A stretch of 64,000 bases of DNA from an uncultured Flavobacteriales bacterium. GTDB taxonomy: Bacteria; Bacteroidota; Bacteroidia; Flavobacteriales_D; Crocinitomicaceae. The stretch spans positions 28,763 through 92,762 of the forward strand of contig CAJQPA010000003.1 in the NCBI GenBank assembly GCA_905480145.1. The letters run 5' to 3'. The translations under genes and the position numbers were made by a program. A model generated the notes under the pieces. It was not told the origin of the DNA. It saw only the letters and a program-made list of their open reading frames with translations, and did not search any database. How positions within the stretch are numbered: the first letter of the stretch is position 1; every line of letters starts with the position of its first letter. Shown piece by piece: positions 53,456 to 63,997 of this stretch.

Positions 53456-55510
53456 ATGAGCAAAAATAAATACACAGTAACGGCCGCTTTACCCTATGCC
53501 AACGGCCCCCTTCATTTAGGACACGTAGCAGGCGTATATTTACCATCAGACATTTTTGTGCGCTTTTTACGAATGAATCAGCACGACGTTGCTTTTATTT
53601 GCGGAAGCGACGAACATGGTGCAGCAATTACATTGCGAGCAAAAAAAGATGGCACTTCTCCCCAAGAGATTGTAGATAAGTACAATGGGGTCATCAGAAA
53701 AGCATTCGAAGACTTTGGAATTTCCTTTGATATATTTCATCGAACTTCTGAAAAAATACACCATGAAACAGCTCAAGATTTTTTCAAAGTTTTGGAAGAA
53801 AAGGGTCATTTCACGAAAGAAACTACCCAACAATACTTCGACGAAGAGCATGATCAATTCTTAGCCGATAGATATATTACAGGAACTTGTCCTAATTGCA
53901 AGAATGAAAACGCATACGGTGATCAATGTGAAAGCTGCGGTTCAACCTTGAGTCCAACTGATTTGATTAACCCTAAATCTACCTTGAGTGGAAAAGAGTT
54001 AGTCATGAAAGAAACGTCTCACTGGTACTTGCCCATGGAGCGCCATGAAGAATGGTTAACACAATGGATAAAAGAAGGTAAACTTAATGGCGTTCAACAA
54101 CACGACCCAAAGAAATGGCGTAATCAAGTTACAGGACAATGCATGTCTTGGATTGATTCTGGACTTCGGTCTCGAGCAATGACACGAGATCTTGAATGGG
54201 GAGTAAAAGTGCCTGTCAAAGGAGCCGATGGTAAAGTGCTATATGTTTGGCTAGACGCCCCAATCGGATACATCTCTGCCACAAAACAATGGGCCCTTGA
54301 CAACGGTAATGATTGGAAAGACTATTGGACTGGTGATAGAAAATTAGTACACTTCATCGGTAAAGATAATATCGTTTTTCATGCAATTATTTTTCCAATA
54401 CTTCTAAAGGCGCATGAAGGTCTAATACTTCCGGATAATGTTCCTGCTTATGAATTTTTAAACCTAGAAGGTGATAAATTTTCAACTTCAAGAAATTGGG
54501 CTGTTTGGCTACATGAATACATTGCAGATTATCCTGAAAAATTAGATGAATTAAAATACGTTCTAACTTCAATAGCTCCAGAAACAAAGGACAGCGAATT
54601 TACTTGGAAAGAATACCAAACGCGCATAAATTCTGAGCTAGCAGATATACTTGGCAACTTTGTAAACAGAGCATTGGTCCTTACACAAAAATACTACGAT
54701 GGAATCGTTCCTGAACTGGGCGAGTTAACAGCTTACGATAAGGAAGTGCTTTATCAAATGGAAGCTATTCCTGGTAGAATATCTCAACTCGTTTATGACT
54801 ACAAATTAAGAGATGCGCAAGCAGAAGCAATGAACTTAGCGCGTCTTGGAAACAAATACTTAGCAGATACCGAGCCTTGGAAGTTAGTTAAGACAGATGC
54901 GAAACGCGTTGAAACAATCATGAATATTGCTTTGCAAATCACTGCTAACCTGAGTATTGTTTTACAACCATTTATACCTGCAACAGCACAGAAGCTTTCT
55001 GAATTCTTGAATTTTAATTCTTCAGACTGGAGTGAGGCTGGTAAAAACAACTTGATAATAGCTGGCGCATCTACAAATAAACCATTTATTTTATTCTCAA
55101 AAATAGAAGATGAAATGGTGGCAAAAGAAGTTGCTAAGCTAGAAGAATCTAAAGTTGTTGAGGTAAATCATACTCCGCAAAAAGAAGAGGCATCATTTGA
55201 AGAGTTTACCAAAATGGACATCAGAACAGGTGAAATTTTAGAAGCAGAAAAGGTTAAAAAAGCGAACAAACTACTGAAGTTATTAGTAGATACTGGTCTA
55301 GATCAAAGAACAATTGTCTCTGGAATTGCAGAACACTATTCTCCTGAAGACATTATCGGAAAAAAAGTTAGTGTATTGATGAACTTGGCACCTCGAAAAA
55401 TACGTGGAGTTGAATCTCAGGGAATGATATTAATGGCTGAAAATGAAAAAGGAGAACTCAGTTTCGTTGTTCCAGAAAAGGATTTTATATCAGGTTCTGA
55501 AGTAAGATAA
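53456..55510 (+). CDS. metG: Methionine--tRNA ligase with C-terminal tRNA-binding domain
   Basis: Charges tRNA-Met. 684 residues. HIGH-like motif in [16 protein letters not shown]; a zinc knuckle [19 protein letters not shown] near residues 143-161. The KMSKS position reads KFSTS ([13 protein letters not shown]), a form I recall in Bacteroidota MetRS. The C-terminal EMAP/Trbp111-like domain begins [31 protein letters not shown]. The 118-residue unknown follows 31 nt later. Confidence 0.97.
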   Translation: MSKNKYTVTAALPYANGPLHLGHVAGVYLPSDIFVRFLRMNQHDVAFICGSDEHGAAITLRAKKDGTSPQEIVDKYNGVIRKAFEDFGISFDIFHRTSEKIHHETAQDFFKVLEEKGHFTKETTQQYFDEEHDQFLADRYITGTCPNCKNENAYGDQCESCGSTLSPTDLINPKSTLSGKELVMKETSHWYLPMERHEEWLTQWIKEGKLNGVQQHDPKKWRNQVTGQCMSWIDSGLRSRAMTRDLEWGVKVPVKGADGKVLYVWLDAPIGYISATKQWALDNGNDWKDYWTGDRKLVHFIGKDNIVFHAIIFPILLKAHEGLILPDNVPAYEFLNLEGDKFSTSRNWAVWLHEYIADYPEKLDELKYVLTSIAPETKDSEFTWKEYQTRINSELADILGNFVNRALVLTQKYYDGIVPELGELTAYDKEVLYQMEAIPGRISQLVYDYKLRDAQAEAMNLARLGNKYLADTEPWKLVKTDAKRVETIMNIALQITANLSIVLQPFIPATAQKLSEFLNFNSSDWSEAGKNNLIIAGASTNKPFILFSKIEDEMVAKEVAKLEESKVVEVNHTPQKEEASFEEFTKMDIRTGEILEAEKVKKANKLLKLLVDTGLDQRTIVSGIAEHYSPEDIIGKKVSVLMNLAPRKIRGVESQGMILMAENEKGELSFVVPEKDFISGSEVR

Positions 55511-55541
55511 GCTTATCTTTAAACAATTCATTTGAAACCTA

Positions 55542-55898
55542 ATGAGTATAAAAGCAACTTTGTCCAAAGATCAGTTATTGACACAATTTGAATCTGCTGA
55601 TTTTGTTCTGAAAACTCAAGTTCAAGTCTCAAAGGATTTCAATCAATTTTCTATTGATTTCACAGAAAAATTTAATTCAACCGCCTTATCATTAGAAGAC
55701 ATCCTGTTGATTATTGAGCAGAAACTGGCCGAGCTTTTGCAGTTCGGAGAGCAGACCTTGCTTAATTATTTTTATCAGGTGGATATTCCTGAAAAACAAT
55801 TTGTTTTGCTTTTAAACGATAATTTATTTTTGCCTAAAATGAGTGAAATTATTCTAAAAAGAGAAGCCTACAAAGTTTATCTGCGCAGTAAATACTAA
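55542..55898 (+). CDS. Small protein, uncharacterised
   Basis: 118 residues, predominantly helical with no signal or membrane helix. No motif recognised. The middle is Leu/Glu-rich (SLEDILLIIEQKLAELLQFG), and the C-terminus is LPKMSEIILKREAYKVYLRSKY. It lies 31 nt after metG and 81 nt before sucA on the same strand, so cotranscription with metG is plausible. Confidence 0.65.
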   Translation: MSIKATLSKDQLLTQFESADFVLKTQVQVSKDFNQFSIDFTEKFNSTALSLEDILLIIEQKLAELLQFGEQTLLNYFYQVDIPEKQFVLLLNDNLFLPKMSEIILKREAYKVYLRSKY

Positions 55899-55979
55899 TT
55901 ATTCTTATTTTTTTTGATTCTATCCTTTATAAGTGAGCGAGTTTAGTTAAATTTGTTAACCATAATTGTGCACAGAAAA

Positions 55980-58706
55980 ATGGATAAAGTAACTTATGTT
56001 GGGAATGCAGATTTAAATGCTGTTGACCACCTATACGAATCGTACGTTAAAGACCCTCAAAGCGTAGATATTGGCTGGCAAAAATTCTTTGAAGGATTTG
56101 ATTTTGCTAGAACTAATTTTGACGAAGGTGGAGATATCCCTGAAAATTTTCAAAAAGAATTTAAGGTCATCAATTTAATTGATGGATATCGAAGCAGAGG
56201 ACACCTCTTTACTAAAACTAACCCCGTTAGAGATAGAAGATCATACTCTCCTACCTTAGCCATTGAAAACTTCGGACTTACTGAGGCCGATTTGGGCATG
56301 GTTTTTCAAGCTGGAATAGAAATTGGGATTGGTCCAGCAACTCTTCGTGATATTATTAAAGATCTTGAGGAAACCTATTGTCAGTCAATTGGTCTTGAAT
56401 ATATGTACATGCGAGAGCCAAAAACAATTGCATGGTTTAAGAAGGCTATTGAATTAAAAAACCGTCCGCAATATGATGTAAATCGAAAATTAGAAATTTA
56501 CGATAAACTGAGTCGTGCAGCTGGTTTTGAATCATTTTTAGGGCGTAAATTTGTAGGTCAAAAAAGATTTTCAATTGAAGGTTTAGAAGCCTTAGTTCCC
56601 GCTCTGGATACATTGGTTCAAAAAGGAGCAGATTCTGGTGTTGAACACTTTGTGGTCGGTATGGCGCATCGTGGACGTTTAAATACATTAACCAATGTCT
56701 TTGAAAAAAGACCCAAGGATATTTTAGCGGAATTCGAAGGAAAAGAATTTGATAAAGAAGAAAGATTCGATGGTGATGTTAAATACCATCAAGGATTTAC
56801 TTCTCGAGTGAAATCTAAAAATGGAAAGGACATTGTTTTAACACTATCTCCAAATCCATCTCACCTTGAGGCCGTAAATCCTGTTGTTGAAGGAATCGCC
56901 CGAGCAAAAGCTGATCATAAATTAGGAAATGATTATACTAAAATTTGCCCAATATTAATTCACGGTGATGCTGCCATTGCTGGTCAAGGAGTAGTCTATG
57001 AGACTGTTCAAATGGCTCAGCTAGATGGATACAAAACTGGAGGAACAATTCATATTGTAACAAATAATCAAGTTGGTTTTACAACCAACTACTTAGATGG
57101 ACGTTCTTCAACCTATTGTACCGATGTTGCCAAGACAACCTTATGTCCTGTATTTCATGTTAATGGAGATGACATTGAAGCAATAGTTCAGGTAATGGAA
57201 ATTGCAATGGAATACCGTCAACATTTCGGAAGTGATGTTTTTATTGACATTCTAGGATATAGAAAATACGGTCACAATGAAGGAGATGAGCCAAAATTCA
57301 CTCAACCAAATTTATACAACCTCATCGCTAAACATCCTAATCCAAAAGATATCTACTTCAAGCAATTAGAGTCTGAAGGTATTATTACAAAGGAGGATGC
57401 GAAGAAAATGACTGCAACCTATAATGAATTCTTAGAGGCAGAGCTAGAAGAATCTCAAAAACAAGAGATGGCTTCTGTTCATGATTTCTTAAGTAAAACA
57501 TGGGAAGGTTTCAGACATGGAGTTGAAGAAGATTTTGATAAATCACCAACGACAGGTGTATCAAAGAAAACACTTTTAAACTTAGGAGAAAAGCTATCCA
57601 CGCTTCCTGAAGGTAAAAAATACTTTAGAAAAATATCAAAGATTTTCAGAGATAGATCAAACGCTATCAAAGAAGATCGATTGGATTGGGGTTCTGCAGA
57701 AATGTTAGCATATGCAACGTTATTGGAAGAAGGTCACCCGGTTCGTTTATCTGGACAAGATGTAGAGAGAGGAACATTCTCCCACCGCCATGCTGTTGTC
57801 AAAACAGAAGATACGGAAGAAGAAATAATCACACTCAATAACCTTTCTGACAAGCAAGCGCCATTTACAATTTACAATTCTTTCTTATCGGAATACGGTG
57901 TGTTAGGTTATGAATATGGTTATTCTCTTGCATCACCAAATGGTTTAACAATTTGGGAAGCACAGTTTGGTGATTTCTATAATGGGGCGCAGATCATGGT
58001 TGATCAATTTATTACTGCAGGTGAAGATAAATGGGCTACACAAAGTGGTTTGGTTATGCTGTTACCACATGGTTATGAAGGTCAAGGTGCAGAGCATTCT
58101 TCCGGCAGAATGGAACGTTTCTTACAGCAATGTGCTGATTTAAACATCCAAGTTGCCAATACTTCAACTCCTGCAAATCATTTTCACTTGTTGAGAAGAC
58201 AAATGAAACGAGATTTCAGAAAACCGTTGGTTGTATTCTCTCCAAAAATGTTGTTGCGTTATCCTAAAGCAACTTCATCATTGGACGATATGGCAAAAGG
58301 AGCCTTCCAAGAAGTAATAGATGATCCAACAGCAAAAGTTACAAACATAGATACAGTTGTACTTTGCTCTGGTAAATTCTACTACGAAGCGAAAGAAAAA
58401 GCTGAAGAAATAGGAGCTGAAAACATGGCATTTGTTCGTGTAGAGCAGCTTTATCCTTTACCTAAAATCCAAATTGATGCAATTCTTAAAAAATATAAGA
58501 ATGCTAAAAACATAATTTGGGCACAAGAAGAACCTGCCAACATGGGAGCATGGAGCTACATGGCTATGGCATTAAGAGAATTAAACTTAATTGGAATTTC
58601 TCGTTACCCATCAGCTGCATCAGCAGAAGGTTCACACGATTTACATAAAAGAAGATTAGAGCGTTTGTTTAATGAATTGTTTAGCTACGCTAAAGTAAAA
58701 GCATAG
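55980..58706 (+). CDS. sucA: 2-oxoglutarate dehydrogenase E1 component
   Basis: Thiamine-dependent decarboxylase of the TCA cycle. 908 residues from the ATG at 55980; a TTG start 27 nt upstream only adds an unlikely N-terminus. The N-terminal module has DHLYESYVKDPQSVDIGWQKFFEGF. The TPP site is in LIHGDAAIAGQGVVYETVQM, with the Mg-binding DxxN in TNNQVGFTT and surroundings. The transketolase-like part is FLSEYGVLGYEYGYSLASP. It is followed 3 nt later by sucB. The E3 subunit is not in this window. Confidence 0.97.
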   Translation: MDKVTYVGNADLNAVDHLYESYVKDPQSVDIGWQKFFEGFDFARTNFDEGGDIPENFQKEFKVINLIDGYRSRGHLFTKTNPVRDRRSYSPTLAIENFGLTEADLGMVFQAGIEIGIGPATLRDIIKDLEETYCQSIGLEYMYMREPKTIAWFKKAIELKNRPQYDVNRKLEIYDKLSRAAGFESFLGRKFVGQKRFSIEGLEALVPALDTLVQKGADSGVEHFVVGMAHRGRLNTLTNVFEKRPKDILAEFEGKEFDKEERFDGDVKYHQGFTSRVKSKNGKDIVLTLSPNPSHLEAVNPVVEGIARAKADHKLGNDYTKICPILIHGDAAIAGQGVVYETVQMAQLDGYKTGGTIHIVTNNQVGFTTNYLDGRSSTYCTDVAKTTLCPVFHVNGDDIEAIVQVMEIAMEYRQHFGSDVFIDILGYRKYGHNEGDEPKFTQPNLYNLIAKHPNPKDIYFKQLESEGIITKEDAKKMTATYNEFLEAELEESQKQEMASVHDFLSKTWEGFRHGVEEDFDKSPTTGVSKKTLLNLGEKLSTLPEGKKYFRKISKIFRDRSNAIKEDRLDWGSAEMLAYATLLEEGHPVRLSGQDVERGTFSHRHAVVKTEDTEEEIITLNNLSDKQAPFTIYNSFLSEYGVLGYEYGYSLASPNGLTIWEAQFGDFYNGAQIMVDQFITAGEDKWATQSGLVMLLPHGYEGQGAEHSSGRMERFLQQCADLNIQVANTSTPANHFHLLRRQMKRDFRKPLVVFSPKMLLRYPKATSSLDDMAKGAFQEVIDDPTAKVTNIDTVVLCSGKFYYEAKEKAEEIGAENMAFVRVEQLYPLPKIQIDAILKKYKNAKNIIWAQEEPANMGAWSYMAMALRELNLIGISRYPSAASAEGSHDLHKRRLERLFNELFSYAKVKA

Positions 58707-58709
58707 ATT

Positions 58710-59981
58710 ATGTCAGTATTAGAAATGAGAGTTCCAAGTCCGGGTGAATCAATTTCAGAAGTTGAAATTGCACAATGGCTTGTAGAAGATGGAGATTACG
58801 TTGAGAAAGACCAAGCAATTGCGGAAGTTGATTCTGATAAAGCAACGTTGGAATTACCAGCTGAAGAAAGTGGTATAATCACATTAAAAGCAGAAGATGG
58901 CGATGCTGTAGCAGTAGGTGCCGTTGTATGTTTAATTGATACTTCCGCTGAAAAACCAGCAGGGTTTGTTTCTGCAGAGACGGAAGAAGAAGTTGTTGTT
59001 GAAGCAGCTCCTGCGCCAAAAGCACCAGCGCCAAAATCAGCAGCAATAGCTCCAAGTCCTGACCCTGTTGCGAAGAAGTCTTATGCTTCAGGAACACCAT
59101 CGATAGCAGCAGCAAAAATTATGAATGAGAATGGTGTTTCTTCGAGCCAAATTAATGGTACGGGGAAAGACGGTCGCATTACCAAGCAAGATGTTGTAGC
59201 GGCAATGGCTGCTGGGTTCTCTACTAACGATGCTCAAGGATGGGGAGGAACAAGAGATTCCGCTCCGCAAAAAATGTCTATGATGCGTCGTAAGATTGCT
59301 GAAAGATTGGTTGCCGTGAAAAATGAAACAGCAATGTTAACGACCTTCAATGAAGTTGACATGAAGCCAATCATGGATCTTAGAACAAAATACAAAAAAG
59401 CATTTTCAGAGCATCATGAAGTGAATTTAGGATTTATGTCTTTCTTTACTAAAGCAGTAACGGAAGCGCTGAACCTTTATCCATCAGTGAATTCACAAAT
59501 AGAAGGAAAAGAAATGATTATGCATGATTATGCTGATATCGGAATTGCTGTTTCTTCTCCAAAAGGTCTAATGGTACCGGTTGTGCGTAATGCAGAACAA
59601 ATGTCTTTGGCAGAAATCGAAAGAGAAATTAAACGACTCGCGATTAAAGCAAGAGATGGAAAAATAACACCAGACGAAATGACTGGAGGGACTTTTACAA
59701 TTACCAATGGCGGTGTATTTGGATCTATGCTATCTACACCTATTATCAATCCTCCTCAATCTGCTATTTTAGGAATGCATAACATCGTTCAAAGACCTGT
59801 TGCCATTAATGGTGAGGTTGTGATAAGACCGATTATGTATGTTGCTCTTTCTTATGATCACAGAGTAATTGACGGAAAAGAATCTGTAAGCTTCTTGGTG
59901 AAGGTAAAAGAAATGTTAGAAAACCCAGAAAGAATGATTTTTGGTTCGAAAGATCCTGTTCAAGTTCTTTTAGGACTATAA
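58710..59981 (+). CDS. sucB: 2-oxoglutarate dehydrogenase E2 (dihydrolipoyl succinyltransferase)
   Basis: 423 residues. The lipoyl domain carries the lipoylation Lys in [14 protein letters not shown] near residues 39-52. An Ala/Pro linker follows ([13 protein letters not shown]), then the peripheral-subunit-binding domain ([39 protein letters not shown]). The catalytic core ends with [14 protein letters not shown], where H and D are the active-site residues. A terminator follows 20 nt after the stop. Confidence 0.97.
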   Translation: MSVLEMRVPSPGESISEVEIAQWLVEDGDYVEKDQAIAEVDSDKATLELPAEESGIITLKAEDGDAVAVGAVVCLIDTSAEKPAGFVSAETEEEVVVEAAPAPKAPAPKSAAIAPSPDPVAKKSYASGTPSIAAAKIMNENGVSSSQINGTGKDGRITKQDVVAAMAAGFSTNDAQGWGGTRDSAPQKMSMMRRKIAERLVAVKNETAMLTTFNEVDMKPIMDLRTKYKKAFSEHHEVNLGFMSFFTKAVTEALNLYPSVNSQIEGKEMIMHDYADIGIAVSSPKGLMVPVVRNAEQMSLAEIEREIKRLAIKARDGKITPDEMTGGTFTITNGGVFGSMLSTPIINPPQSAILGMHNIVQRPVAINGEVVIRPIMYVALSYDHRVIDGKESVSFLVKVKEMLENPERMIFGSKDPVQVLLGL

Positions 59982-60001
59982 AACGTATTGTATAGTAAGT
60001 G

Positions 60002-60034
60002 AACGCCACCTCTCTTTGATTGGTGGCGTTTTTT
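60002..60034 (+). terminator. Intrinsic terminator after sucAB
   Basis: AACGCCACC (60002-60010) pairs with GGTGGCGTT (60022-60030), followed by T6. The next gene starts 13 nt beyond, so it needs read-through or its own start. Confidence 0.93.
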
Positions 60035-60046
60035 AATTTTAGTAAA

Positions 60047-61831
60047 ATGAAATCAACCGAGTTTTATCAAAGTAACATTTCTATAGGGAAAAAAGATTTA
60101 AAGAAAACCAAAGCTGTTCTCTTTAAATTTTCCATGCTACGCCTTTCAATATTCCTAATTGTCATCATCTTGGCCTATTTATTTAGATCAAACCTTCCCT
60201 TTGTTGGCGGTCTAGTTCTGGGAGGAATTATACTCTTTTTACTTTTCGTTTCAAGATTCACAGATGCCAAACAGCAAAAGCGATATTTTGAAAAGTACAT
60301 TGCTTTAAATGAATTGGAACTCGCCGTGGAGAGTGGCAATCTAAATGCATTAGAGACTGGGGAAGAATTTGTCTTTGAGAATCATCATTACAATCAGGAT
60401 ATTGATTTGTTTGGAGCTGGATCCTTATTTCAAATGGTCAACCGTTCAGAAACTAAAAATGGAAAGCAACTCCTTTCTTCTTGGCTAAACTCAAATGACA
60501 TATCGAATATTGATGCCAAACAGGCCACTATTCAAGAAATTTCTAAAAAAGCCAATTGGCGACAAGATTACAAAATTAAAGCCTCTTTAATCGAATCAAA
60601 TCTGAGCACTGAACCAATATTAGAATGGATTAAAAATTATGAGCCATTCATCCCTAGAAGTATAAAAGTTTTACCCGTTATTTTCTCGCTCTTTTCCGCT
60701 GCATTTTTGGGACTCTACTTCTTTGATTATCTCCCTGGCAAATATTTATTGTTCTGGTTTATACTCGGTTTAGGAATCGTTGGGAAGTACGTTAAAAAAG
60801 GAACTGACTTATACAATAGTGCTAGTCAAATGCAAGAAACCTTTGGACAATACTCAAAACTTATTGCCTTAATTGAAACAGAAAAGTTTGACTCCGAGCA
60901 GCTTCAAAAGCAGCAAAATAAGATTCAAACGACAGGTTTAAAAGCATCAACTCTCTTATCTCTTTTTACAAAAAGAATTGATAGTTTAGGCCAGCGAAAT
61001 AATATTATGCTGTCACCTGTGGTCAATGGGTTTTGCTTACTTGACATTAGAAATCTTTATAACGTTGAGAAATGGCTAATAGAAAATAAAGAAACTGTTG
61101 CACAATGGTTTGAGGTCATAGAATTCTTTGATGCGCTTAATTCAATGGGAAATTACGCCTTCAATAATGAAGAATATATATATCCAAAAACAATATCTGA
61201 TGGTTCATTTCAATTGGATGCGCATAAACTAGGGCACCCACTACTGAGAAAAGACCAATTGGTGCCCAATGACATTACTATTGGTCAAAATGAATTTTTT
61301 ATTATTACTGGGGCTAATATGGCGGGTAAAAGTACCTTTTTGCGAACTGTAGCACTTAATATTGTCATGGCAAATTGTGGATTACCTGTTTCAGCTAGTA
61401 AATTTGATTACACTCCGATAAAGCTTATCTCTAGTATGAGAACATCTGACTCTCTTCAGAATGATGAATCTTACTTCTTTTCTGAATTAAAACGCCTGAA
61501 ATTTATTGTAGACGAAATTAAAACAGACCGCTACTTTATTATTCTTGATGAAATTCTAAAAGGGACCAATAGTAAGGACAAAGCAGAAGGATCAATGCAA
61601 TTCATTCAACGTTTGGCAGGCTCAACTGACAAAGCGATAAAGTGCACAGGAATAGTTGCGACGCATGATTTGTCATTATGCACATTGTCTGACAAATTGT
61701 CCAATGTTCACAATCATTATTTTGACGCAGATATTATAGATGACGAGTTGTTTTTTGATTACACTTTCAAAAAAGGAATCTGTCAAAACATGAATGCTTC
61801 ATTTCTTTTGAAAAAAATGGAAATAATATAA
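60047..61831 (+). CDS. MutS-like ATPase with predicted membrane helices
   Basis: 594 residues from the ATG at 60047; the frame opens further upstream but only inside the terminator. The C-terminal ATPase is that of the MutS family: GANMAGKSTFLRT near residues 422-434, SMRTSDSLQNDESYFFSEL, the Walker B IILDEILKGTNSKDK, and VATHDLSL. The mismatch-recognition and connector domains of MutS are absent, and there is no Smr domain. Two pairs of strong hydrophobic segments (about 31-72 and 206-247) suggest membrane anchoring. Function unknown; mismatch repair is unlikely. Confidence 0.85.
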   Translation: MKSTEFYQSNISIGKKDLKKTKAVLFKFSMLRLSIFLIVIILAYLFRSNLPFVGGLVLGGIILFLLFVSRFTDAKQQKRYFEKYIALNELELAVESGNLNALETGEEFVFENHHYNQDIDLFGAGSLFQMVNRSETKNGKQLLSSWLNSNDISNIDAKQATIQEISKKANWRQDYKIKASLIESNLSTEPILEWIKNYEPFIPRSIKVLPVIFSLFSAAFLGLYFFDYLPGKYLLFWFILGLGIVGKYVKKGTDLYNSASQMQETFGQYSKLIALIETEKFDSEQLQKQQNKIQTTGLKASTLLSLFTKRIDSLGQRNNIMLSPVVNGFCLLDIRNLYNVEKWLIENKETVAQWFEVIEFFDALNSMGNYAFNNEEYIYPKTISDGSFQLDAHKLGHPLLRKDQLVPNDITIGQNEFFIITGANMAGKSTFLRTVALNIVMANCGLPVSASKFDYTPIKLISSMRTSDSLQNDESYFFSELKRLKFIVDEIKTDRYFIILDEILKGTNSKDKAEGSMQFIQRLAGSTDKAIKCTGIVATHDLSLCTLSDKLSNVHNHYFDADIIDDELFFDYTFKKGICQNMNASFLLKKMEII

Positions 61832-61935
61832 ATCCCCGCAAACACTGACTTAACTATGCTTACACAGTATATTTGAGTGCTGGTCAACTCTTAAAATATG
61901 TTAAAAACACAGGCTGAATAGACTATTAAGGAGAA

Positions 61936-62070
61936 ATGACCGTTGTATTAGTAACAACATTAGTTTCAGAAAACATAAAAATTGGCATACAATTTGAATG
62001 TAAGAAAGTAACTAAGAAGTTAGTTTTCATAAGTAGTAGTAGTTTAGGTATTGAAGGGGTGGAACGCTAG
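61936..62070 (+). CDS. Possible 44-residue protein upstream of lepA
   Basis: ATG at 61936 opens 44 codons (starts MTVVLVTTLVSENIKIG; contains FECKKVTKKLVFISSSS) and stops inside the loop of a strong terminator. AAGGAG sits two bases before the ATG, an unusual feature for Bacteroidota but too close for optimal use. The AGT run at 62032-62043 and lack of a known family make the coding status uncertain; it could also be a small RNA or decayed DNA. Confidence 0.3.
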   Translation: MTVVLVTTLVSENIKIGIQFECKKVTKKLVFISSSSLGIEGVER

Positions 62071-62091
62071 TTTCTCCCCTTCATGTTTTTT
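62052..62091 (+). terminator. Strong intrinsic terminator upstream of lepA
   Basis: TGAAGGGG (62052-62059) and CCCCTTCA (62076-62083), with the inner GGAAC/GTTTC stem around a 4-nt loop, then a T-rich tail to 62091. It lies 220 nt beyond the MutS-like gene. Confidence 0.85.
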
Positions 62092-62160
62092 ACGCCCTTC
62101 ATACCCCTCAACTAACCACTAATTCTACTTCACCATTCTACCATTCTCATTATTTTCCGT

Positions 62161-62168
62161 TATCTTTG
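62161..62168 (+). promoter_or_regulatory. -7 element for lepA
   Basis: TATCTTTG matches TAnnTTTG, 32 nt before the ATG. A small hairpin, CTACC-6-GGTAG, lies in the expected leader. No good -33 box. Confidence 0.5.
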
Positions 62169-62200
62169 CGAGCTACCTTAAATGGTAGAATTTTACATCT

Positions 62201-63997
62201 ATGAAGAACATTCGAAATTTTTGCATCATTGCACATATTGACCATGGCAAAAGTACCTTGGCTGACCGTTTACTACAAACAACTGGAACTATTTCTGATC
62301 GTGACATGCAAAGTCAGGCTTTGGATGACATGGACATTGAACGTGAAAGAGGCATTACCATTAAGAGTCATGCCATTCAAATGAACTATACCCGAGATGG
62401 TCAAGAATATATTTTGAATTTAATCGACACTCCAGGTCACGTTGATTTCTCTTACGAAGTATCTCGCTCGATTGCCGCCTGTGAAGGAGCCCTTTTGATT
62501 GTGGATGCATCTCAAGGGATCGAAGCACAAACCATTTCGAATTTATACTTGGCTCTAGAACATGACTTGGAAATTATTCCAATTCTAAACAAAATGGATC
62601 TTCCCGGTGCACAGCCAGAAGAAGTAACAGATCAAATTGTTGAATTAATCGGTTGTGATCCAAGTGATGTTATTCCGGCATCAGGTAAAACTGGTATGGG
62701 AATAATGGAAATACTCGATGCTGTTATTGATCGTATTGCTGCTCCTACAGGCGATGAGAATGCGCCTTTGCAAGCCATGATTTTTGATTCTGTCTTTAAT
62801 CCTTTTAGAGGAATTATTGCTTATTTCAGAGTGAGAAATGGAACGATACGAAAAGGAGATAAAATTACTTTCTTAAATACTGGAAAATCATACGGGGCTG
62901 AAGAGGTTGGTATTCTTAAAATGGATTTAAGTCCTAGAAAAGAAGTTAAAGCCGGTGATGTTGGATATATAATATCTGGAATTAAGAAAGCGGCAGAAGT
63001 AAAAGTTGGAGATACTATTACAACCCAAGAAAATCCAACAACAGAAGCAATTCAAGGATTTGAGGATGTGAAGCCAATGGTTTTTGCTGGGGTTTACCCT
63101 GTTGACACTGAAGATTACGAAGAATTGCGTTATTCTATGGAGAAGCTTCAACTGAATGACTCTTCTTTGGTTTTTGAGCCAGAATCGTCAGCAGCTTTAG
63201 GTTTTGGATTTAGATGTGGATTCTTAGGAATGTTGCACATGGAGATTATCCAAGAACGTCTTGAACGAGAATTTAACATGACTGTTATTACAACCGTTCC
63301 AAATGTTTCATACAAGGCATATATGAGAAGAACACCAGATGTTGCAAAAATTGTAAACAACCCTTCGGAACTTCCAGATCCATCAGGTATGGAAAGAATC
63401 GAAGAGCCATATATTAGAGCACAGGTGATTACAAAATCTGAATATGTCGGGCAAATCATGACCCTCTGTATTCAGAAACGTGGTGAGTTAACGAACCAAA
63501 TATATTTGACACAAGATCGTGTTGAACTTTCCTTTGAAATGCCAATGGGAGAGATTGTTTTTGATTTTTATGATCGTTTAAAAACGGTATCAAGAGGATA
63601 TGCTTCATTTGATTATCACCCAATTGGATATAGATCTTCTGATTTGATTCGAATGGATTTATTATTGAATAGTGAACCGATTGATGCTCTTTCTGCATTA
63701 GTACATAGAAGTAACGCATTTGATTTAGGAAAAAGAATTTGCGTTAAGTTGAAAGAGTTAATTCCGAGACAACAATTCGAAATTCCGATACAAGCTGCCA
63801 TTGGTGCAAAAATTATTTCTAGAGAAACAATTAAGGCACTTCGTAAAGATGTTACCGCGAAATGTTATGGTGGTGATATTTCTCGTAAGCGTAAACTTTT
63901 AGAGAAACAAAAAGCGGGTAAGAAGAGAATGCGCCAAGTAGGTAGAGTAGAAATTCCTCAAGAAGCATTTTTAGCTGTATTGAAATTGAACGATTAA
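62201..63997 (+). CDS. lepA: Elongation factor 4 (LepA GTPase)
   Basis: Ribosome back-translocase/assembly GTPase. 598 residues, complete, ending 3 bases before the window edge. GTPase motifs: AHIDHGKST (G1), RGITIK (G2), DTPGH (G3), NKMDLP (G4). The LepA-specific C-terminal domain has [20 protein letters not shown] and ends [33 protein letters not shown]. The start follows a -7 box and a short leader. Confidence 0.97.
   Translation: MKNIRNFCIIAHIDHGKSTLADRLLQTTGTISDRDMQSQALDDMDIERERGITIKSHAIQMNYTRDGQEYILNLIDTPGHVDFSYEVSRSIAACEGALLIVDASQGIEAQTISNLYLALEHDLEIIPILNKMDLPGAQPEEVTDQIVELIGCDPSDVIPASGKTGMGIMEILDAVIDRIAAPTGDENAPLQAMIFDSVFNPFRGIIAYFRVRNGTIRKGDKITFLNTGKSYGAEEVGILKMDLSPRKEVKAGDVGYIISGIKKAAEVKVGDTITTQENPTTEAIQGFEDVKPMVFAGVYPVDTEDYEELRYSMEKLQLNDSSLVFEPESSAALGFGFRCGFLGMLHMEIIQERLEREFNMTVITTVPNVSYKAYMRRTPDVAKIVNNPSELPDPSGMERIEEPYIRAQVITKSEYVGQIMTLCIQKRGELTNQIYLTQDRVELSFEMPMGEIVFDFYDRLKTVSRGYASFDYHPIGYRSSDLIRMDLLLNSEPIDALSALVHRSNAFDLGKRICVKLKELIPRQQFEIPIQAAIGAKIISRETIKALRKDVTAKCYGGDISRKRKLLEKQKAGKKRMRQVGRVEIPQEAFLAVLKLND

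Noticed and set aside
58879..59115. Leu/Gln-rich minus-strand frame in sucB
   Set aside because: It is the complement of the Ala/Pro linker of the E2 subunit.
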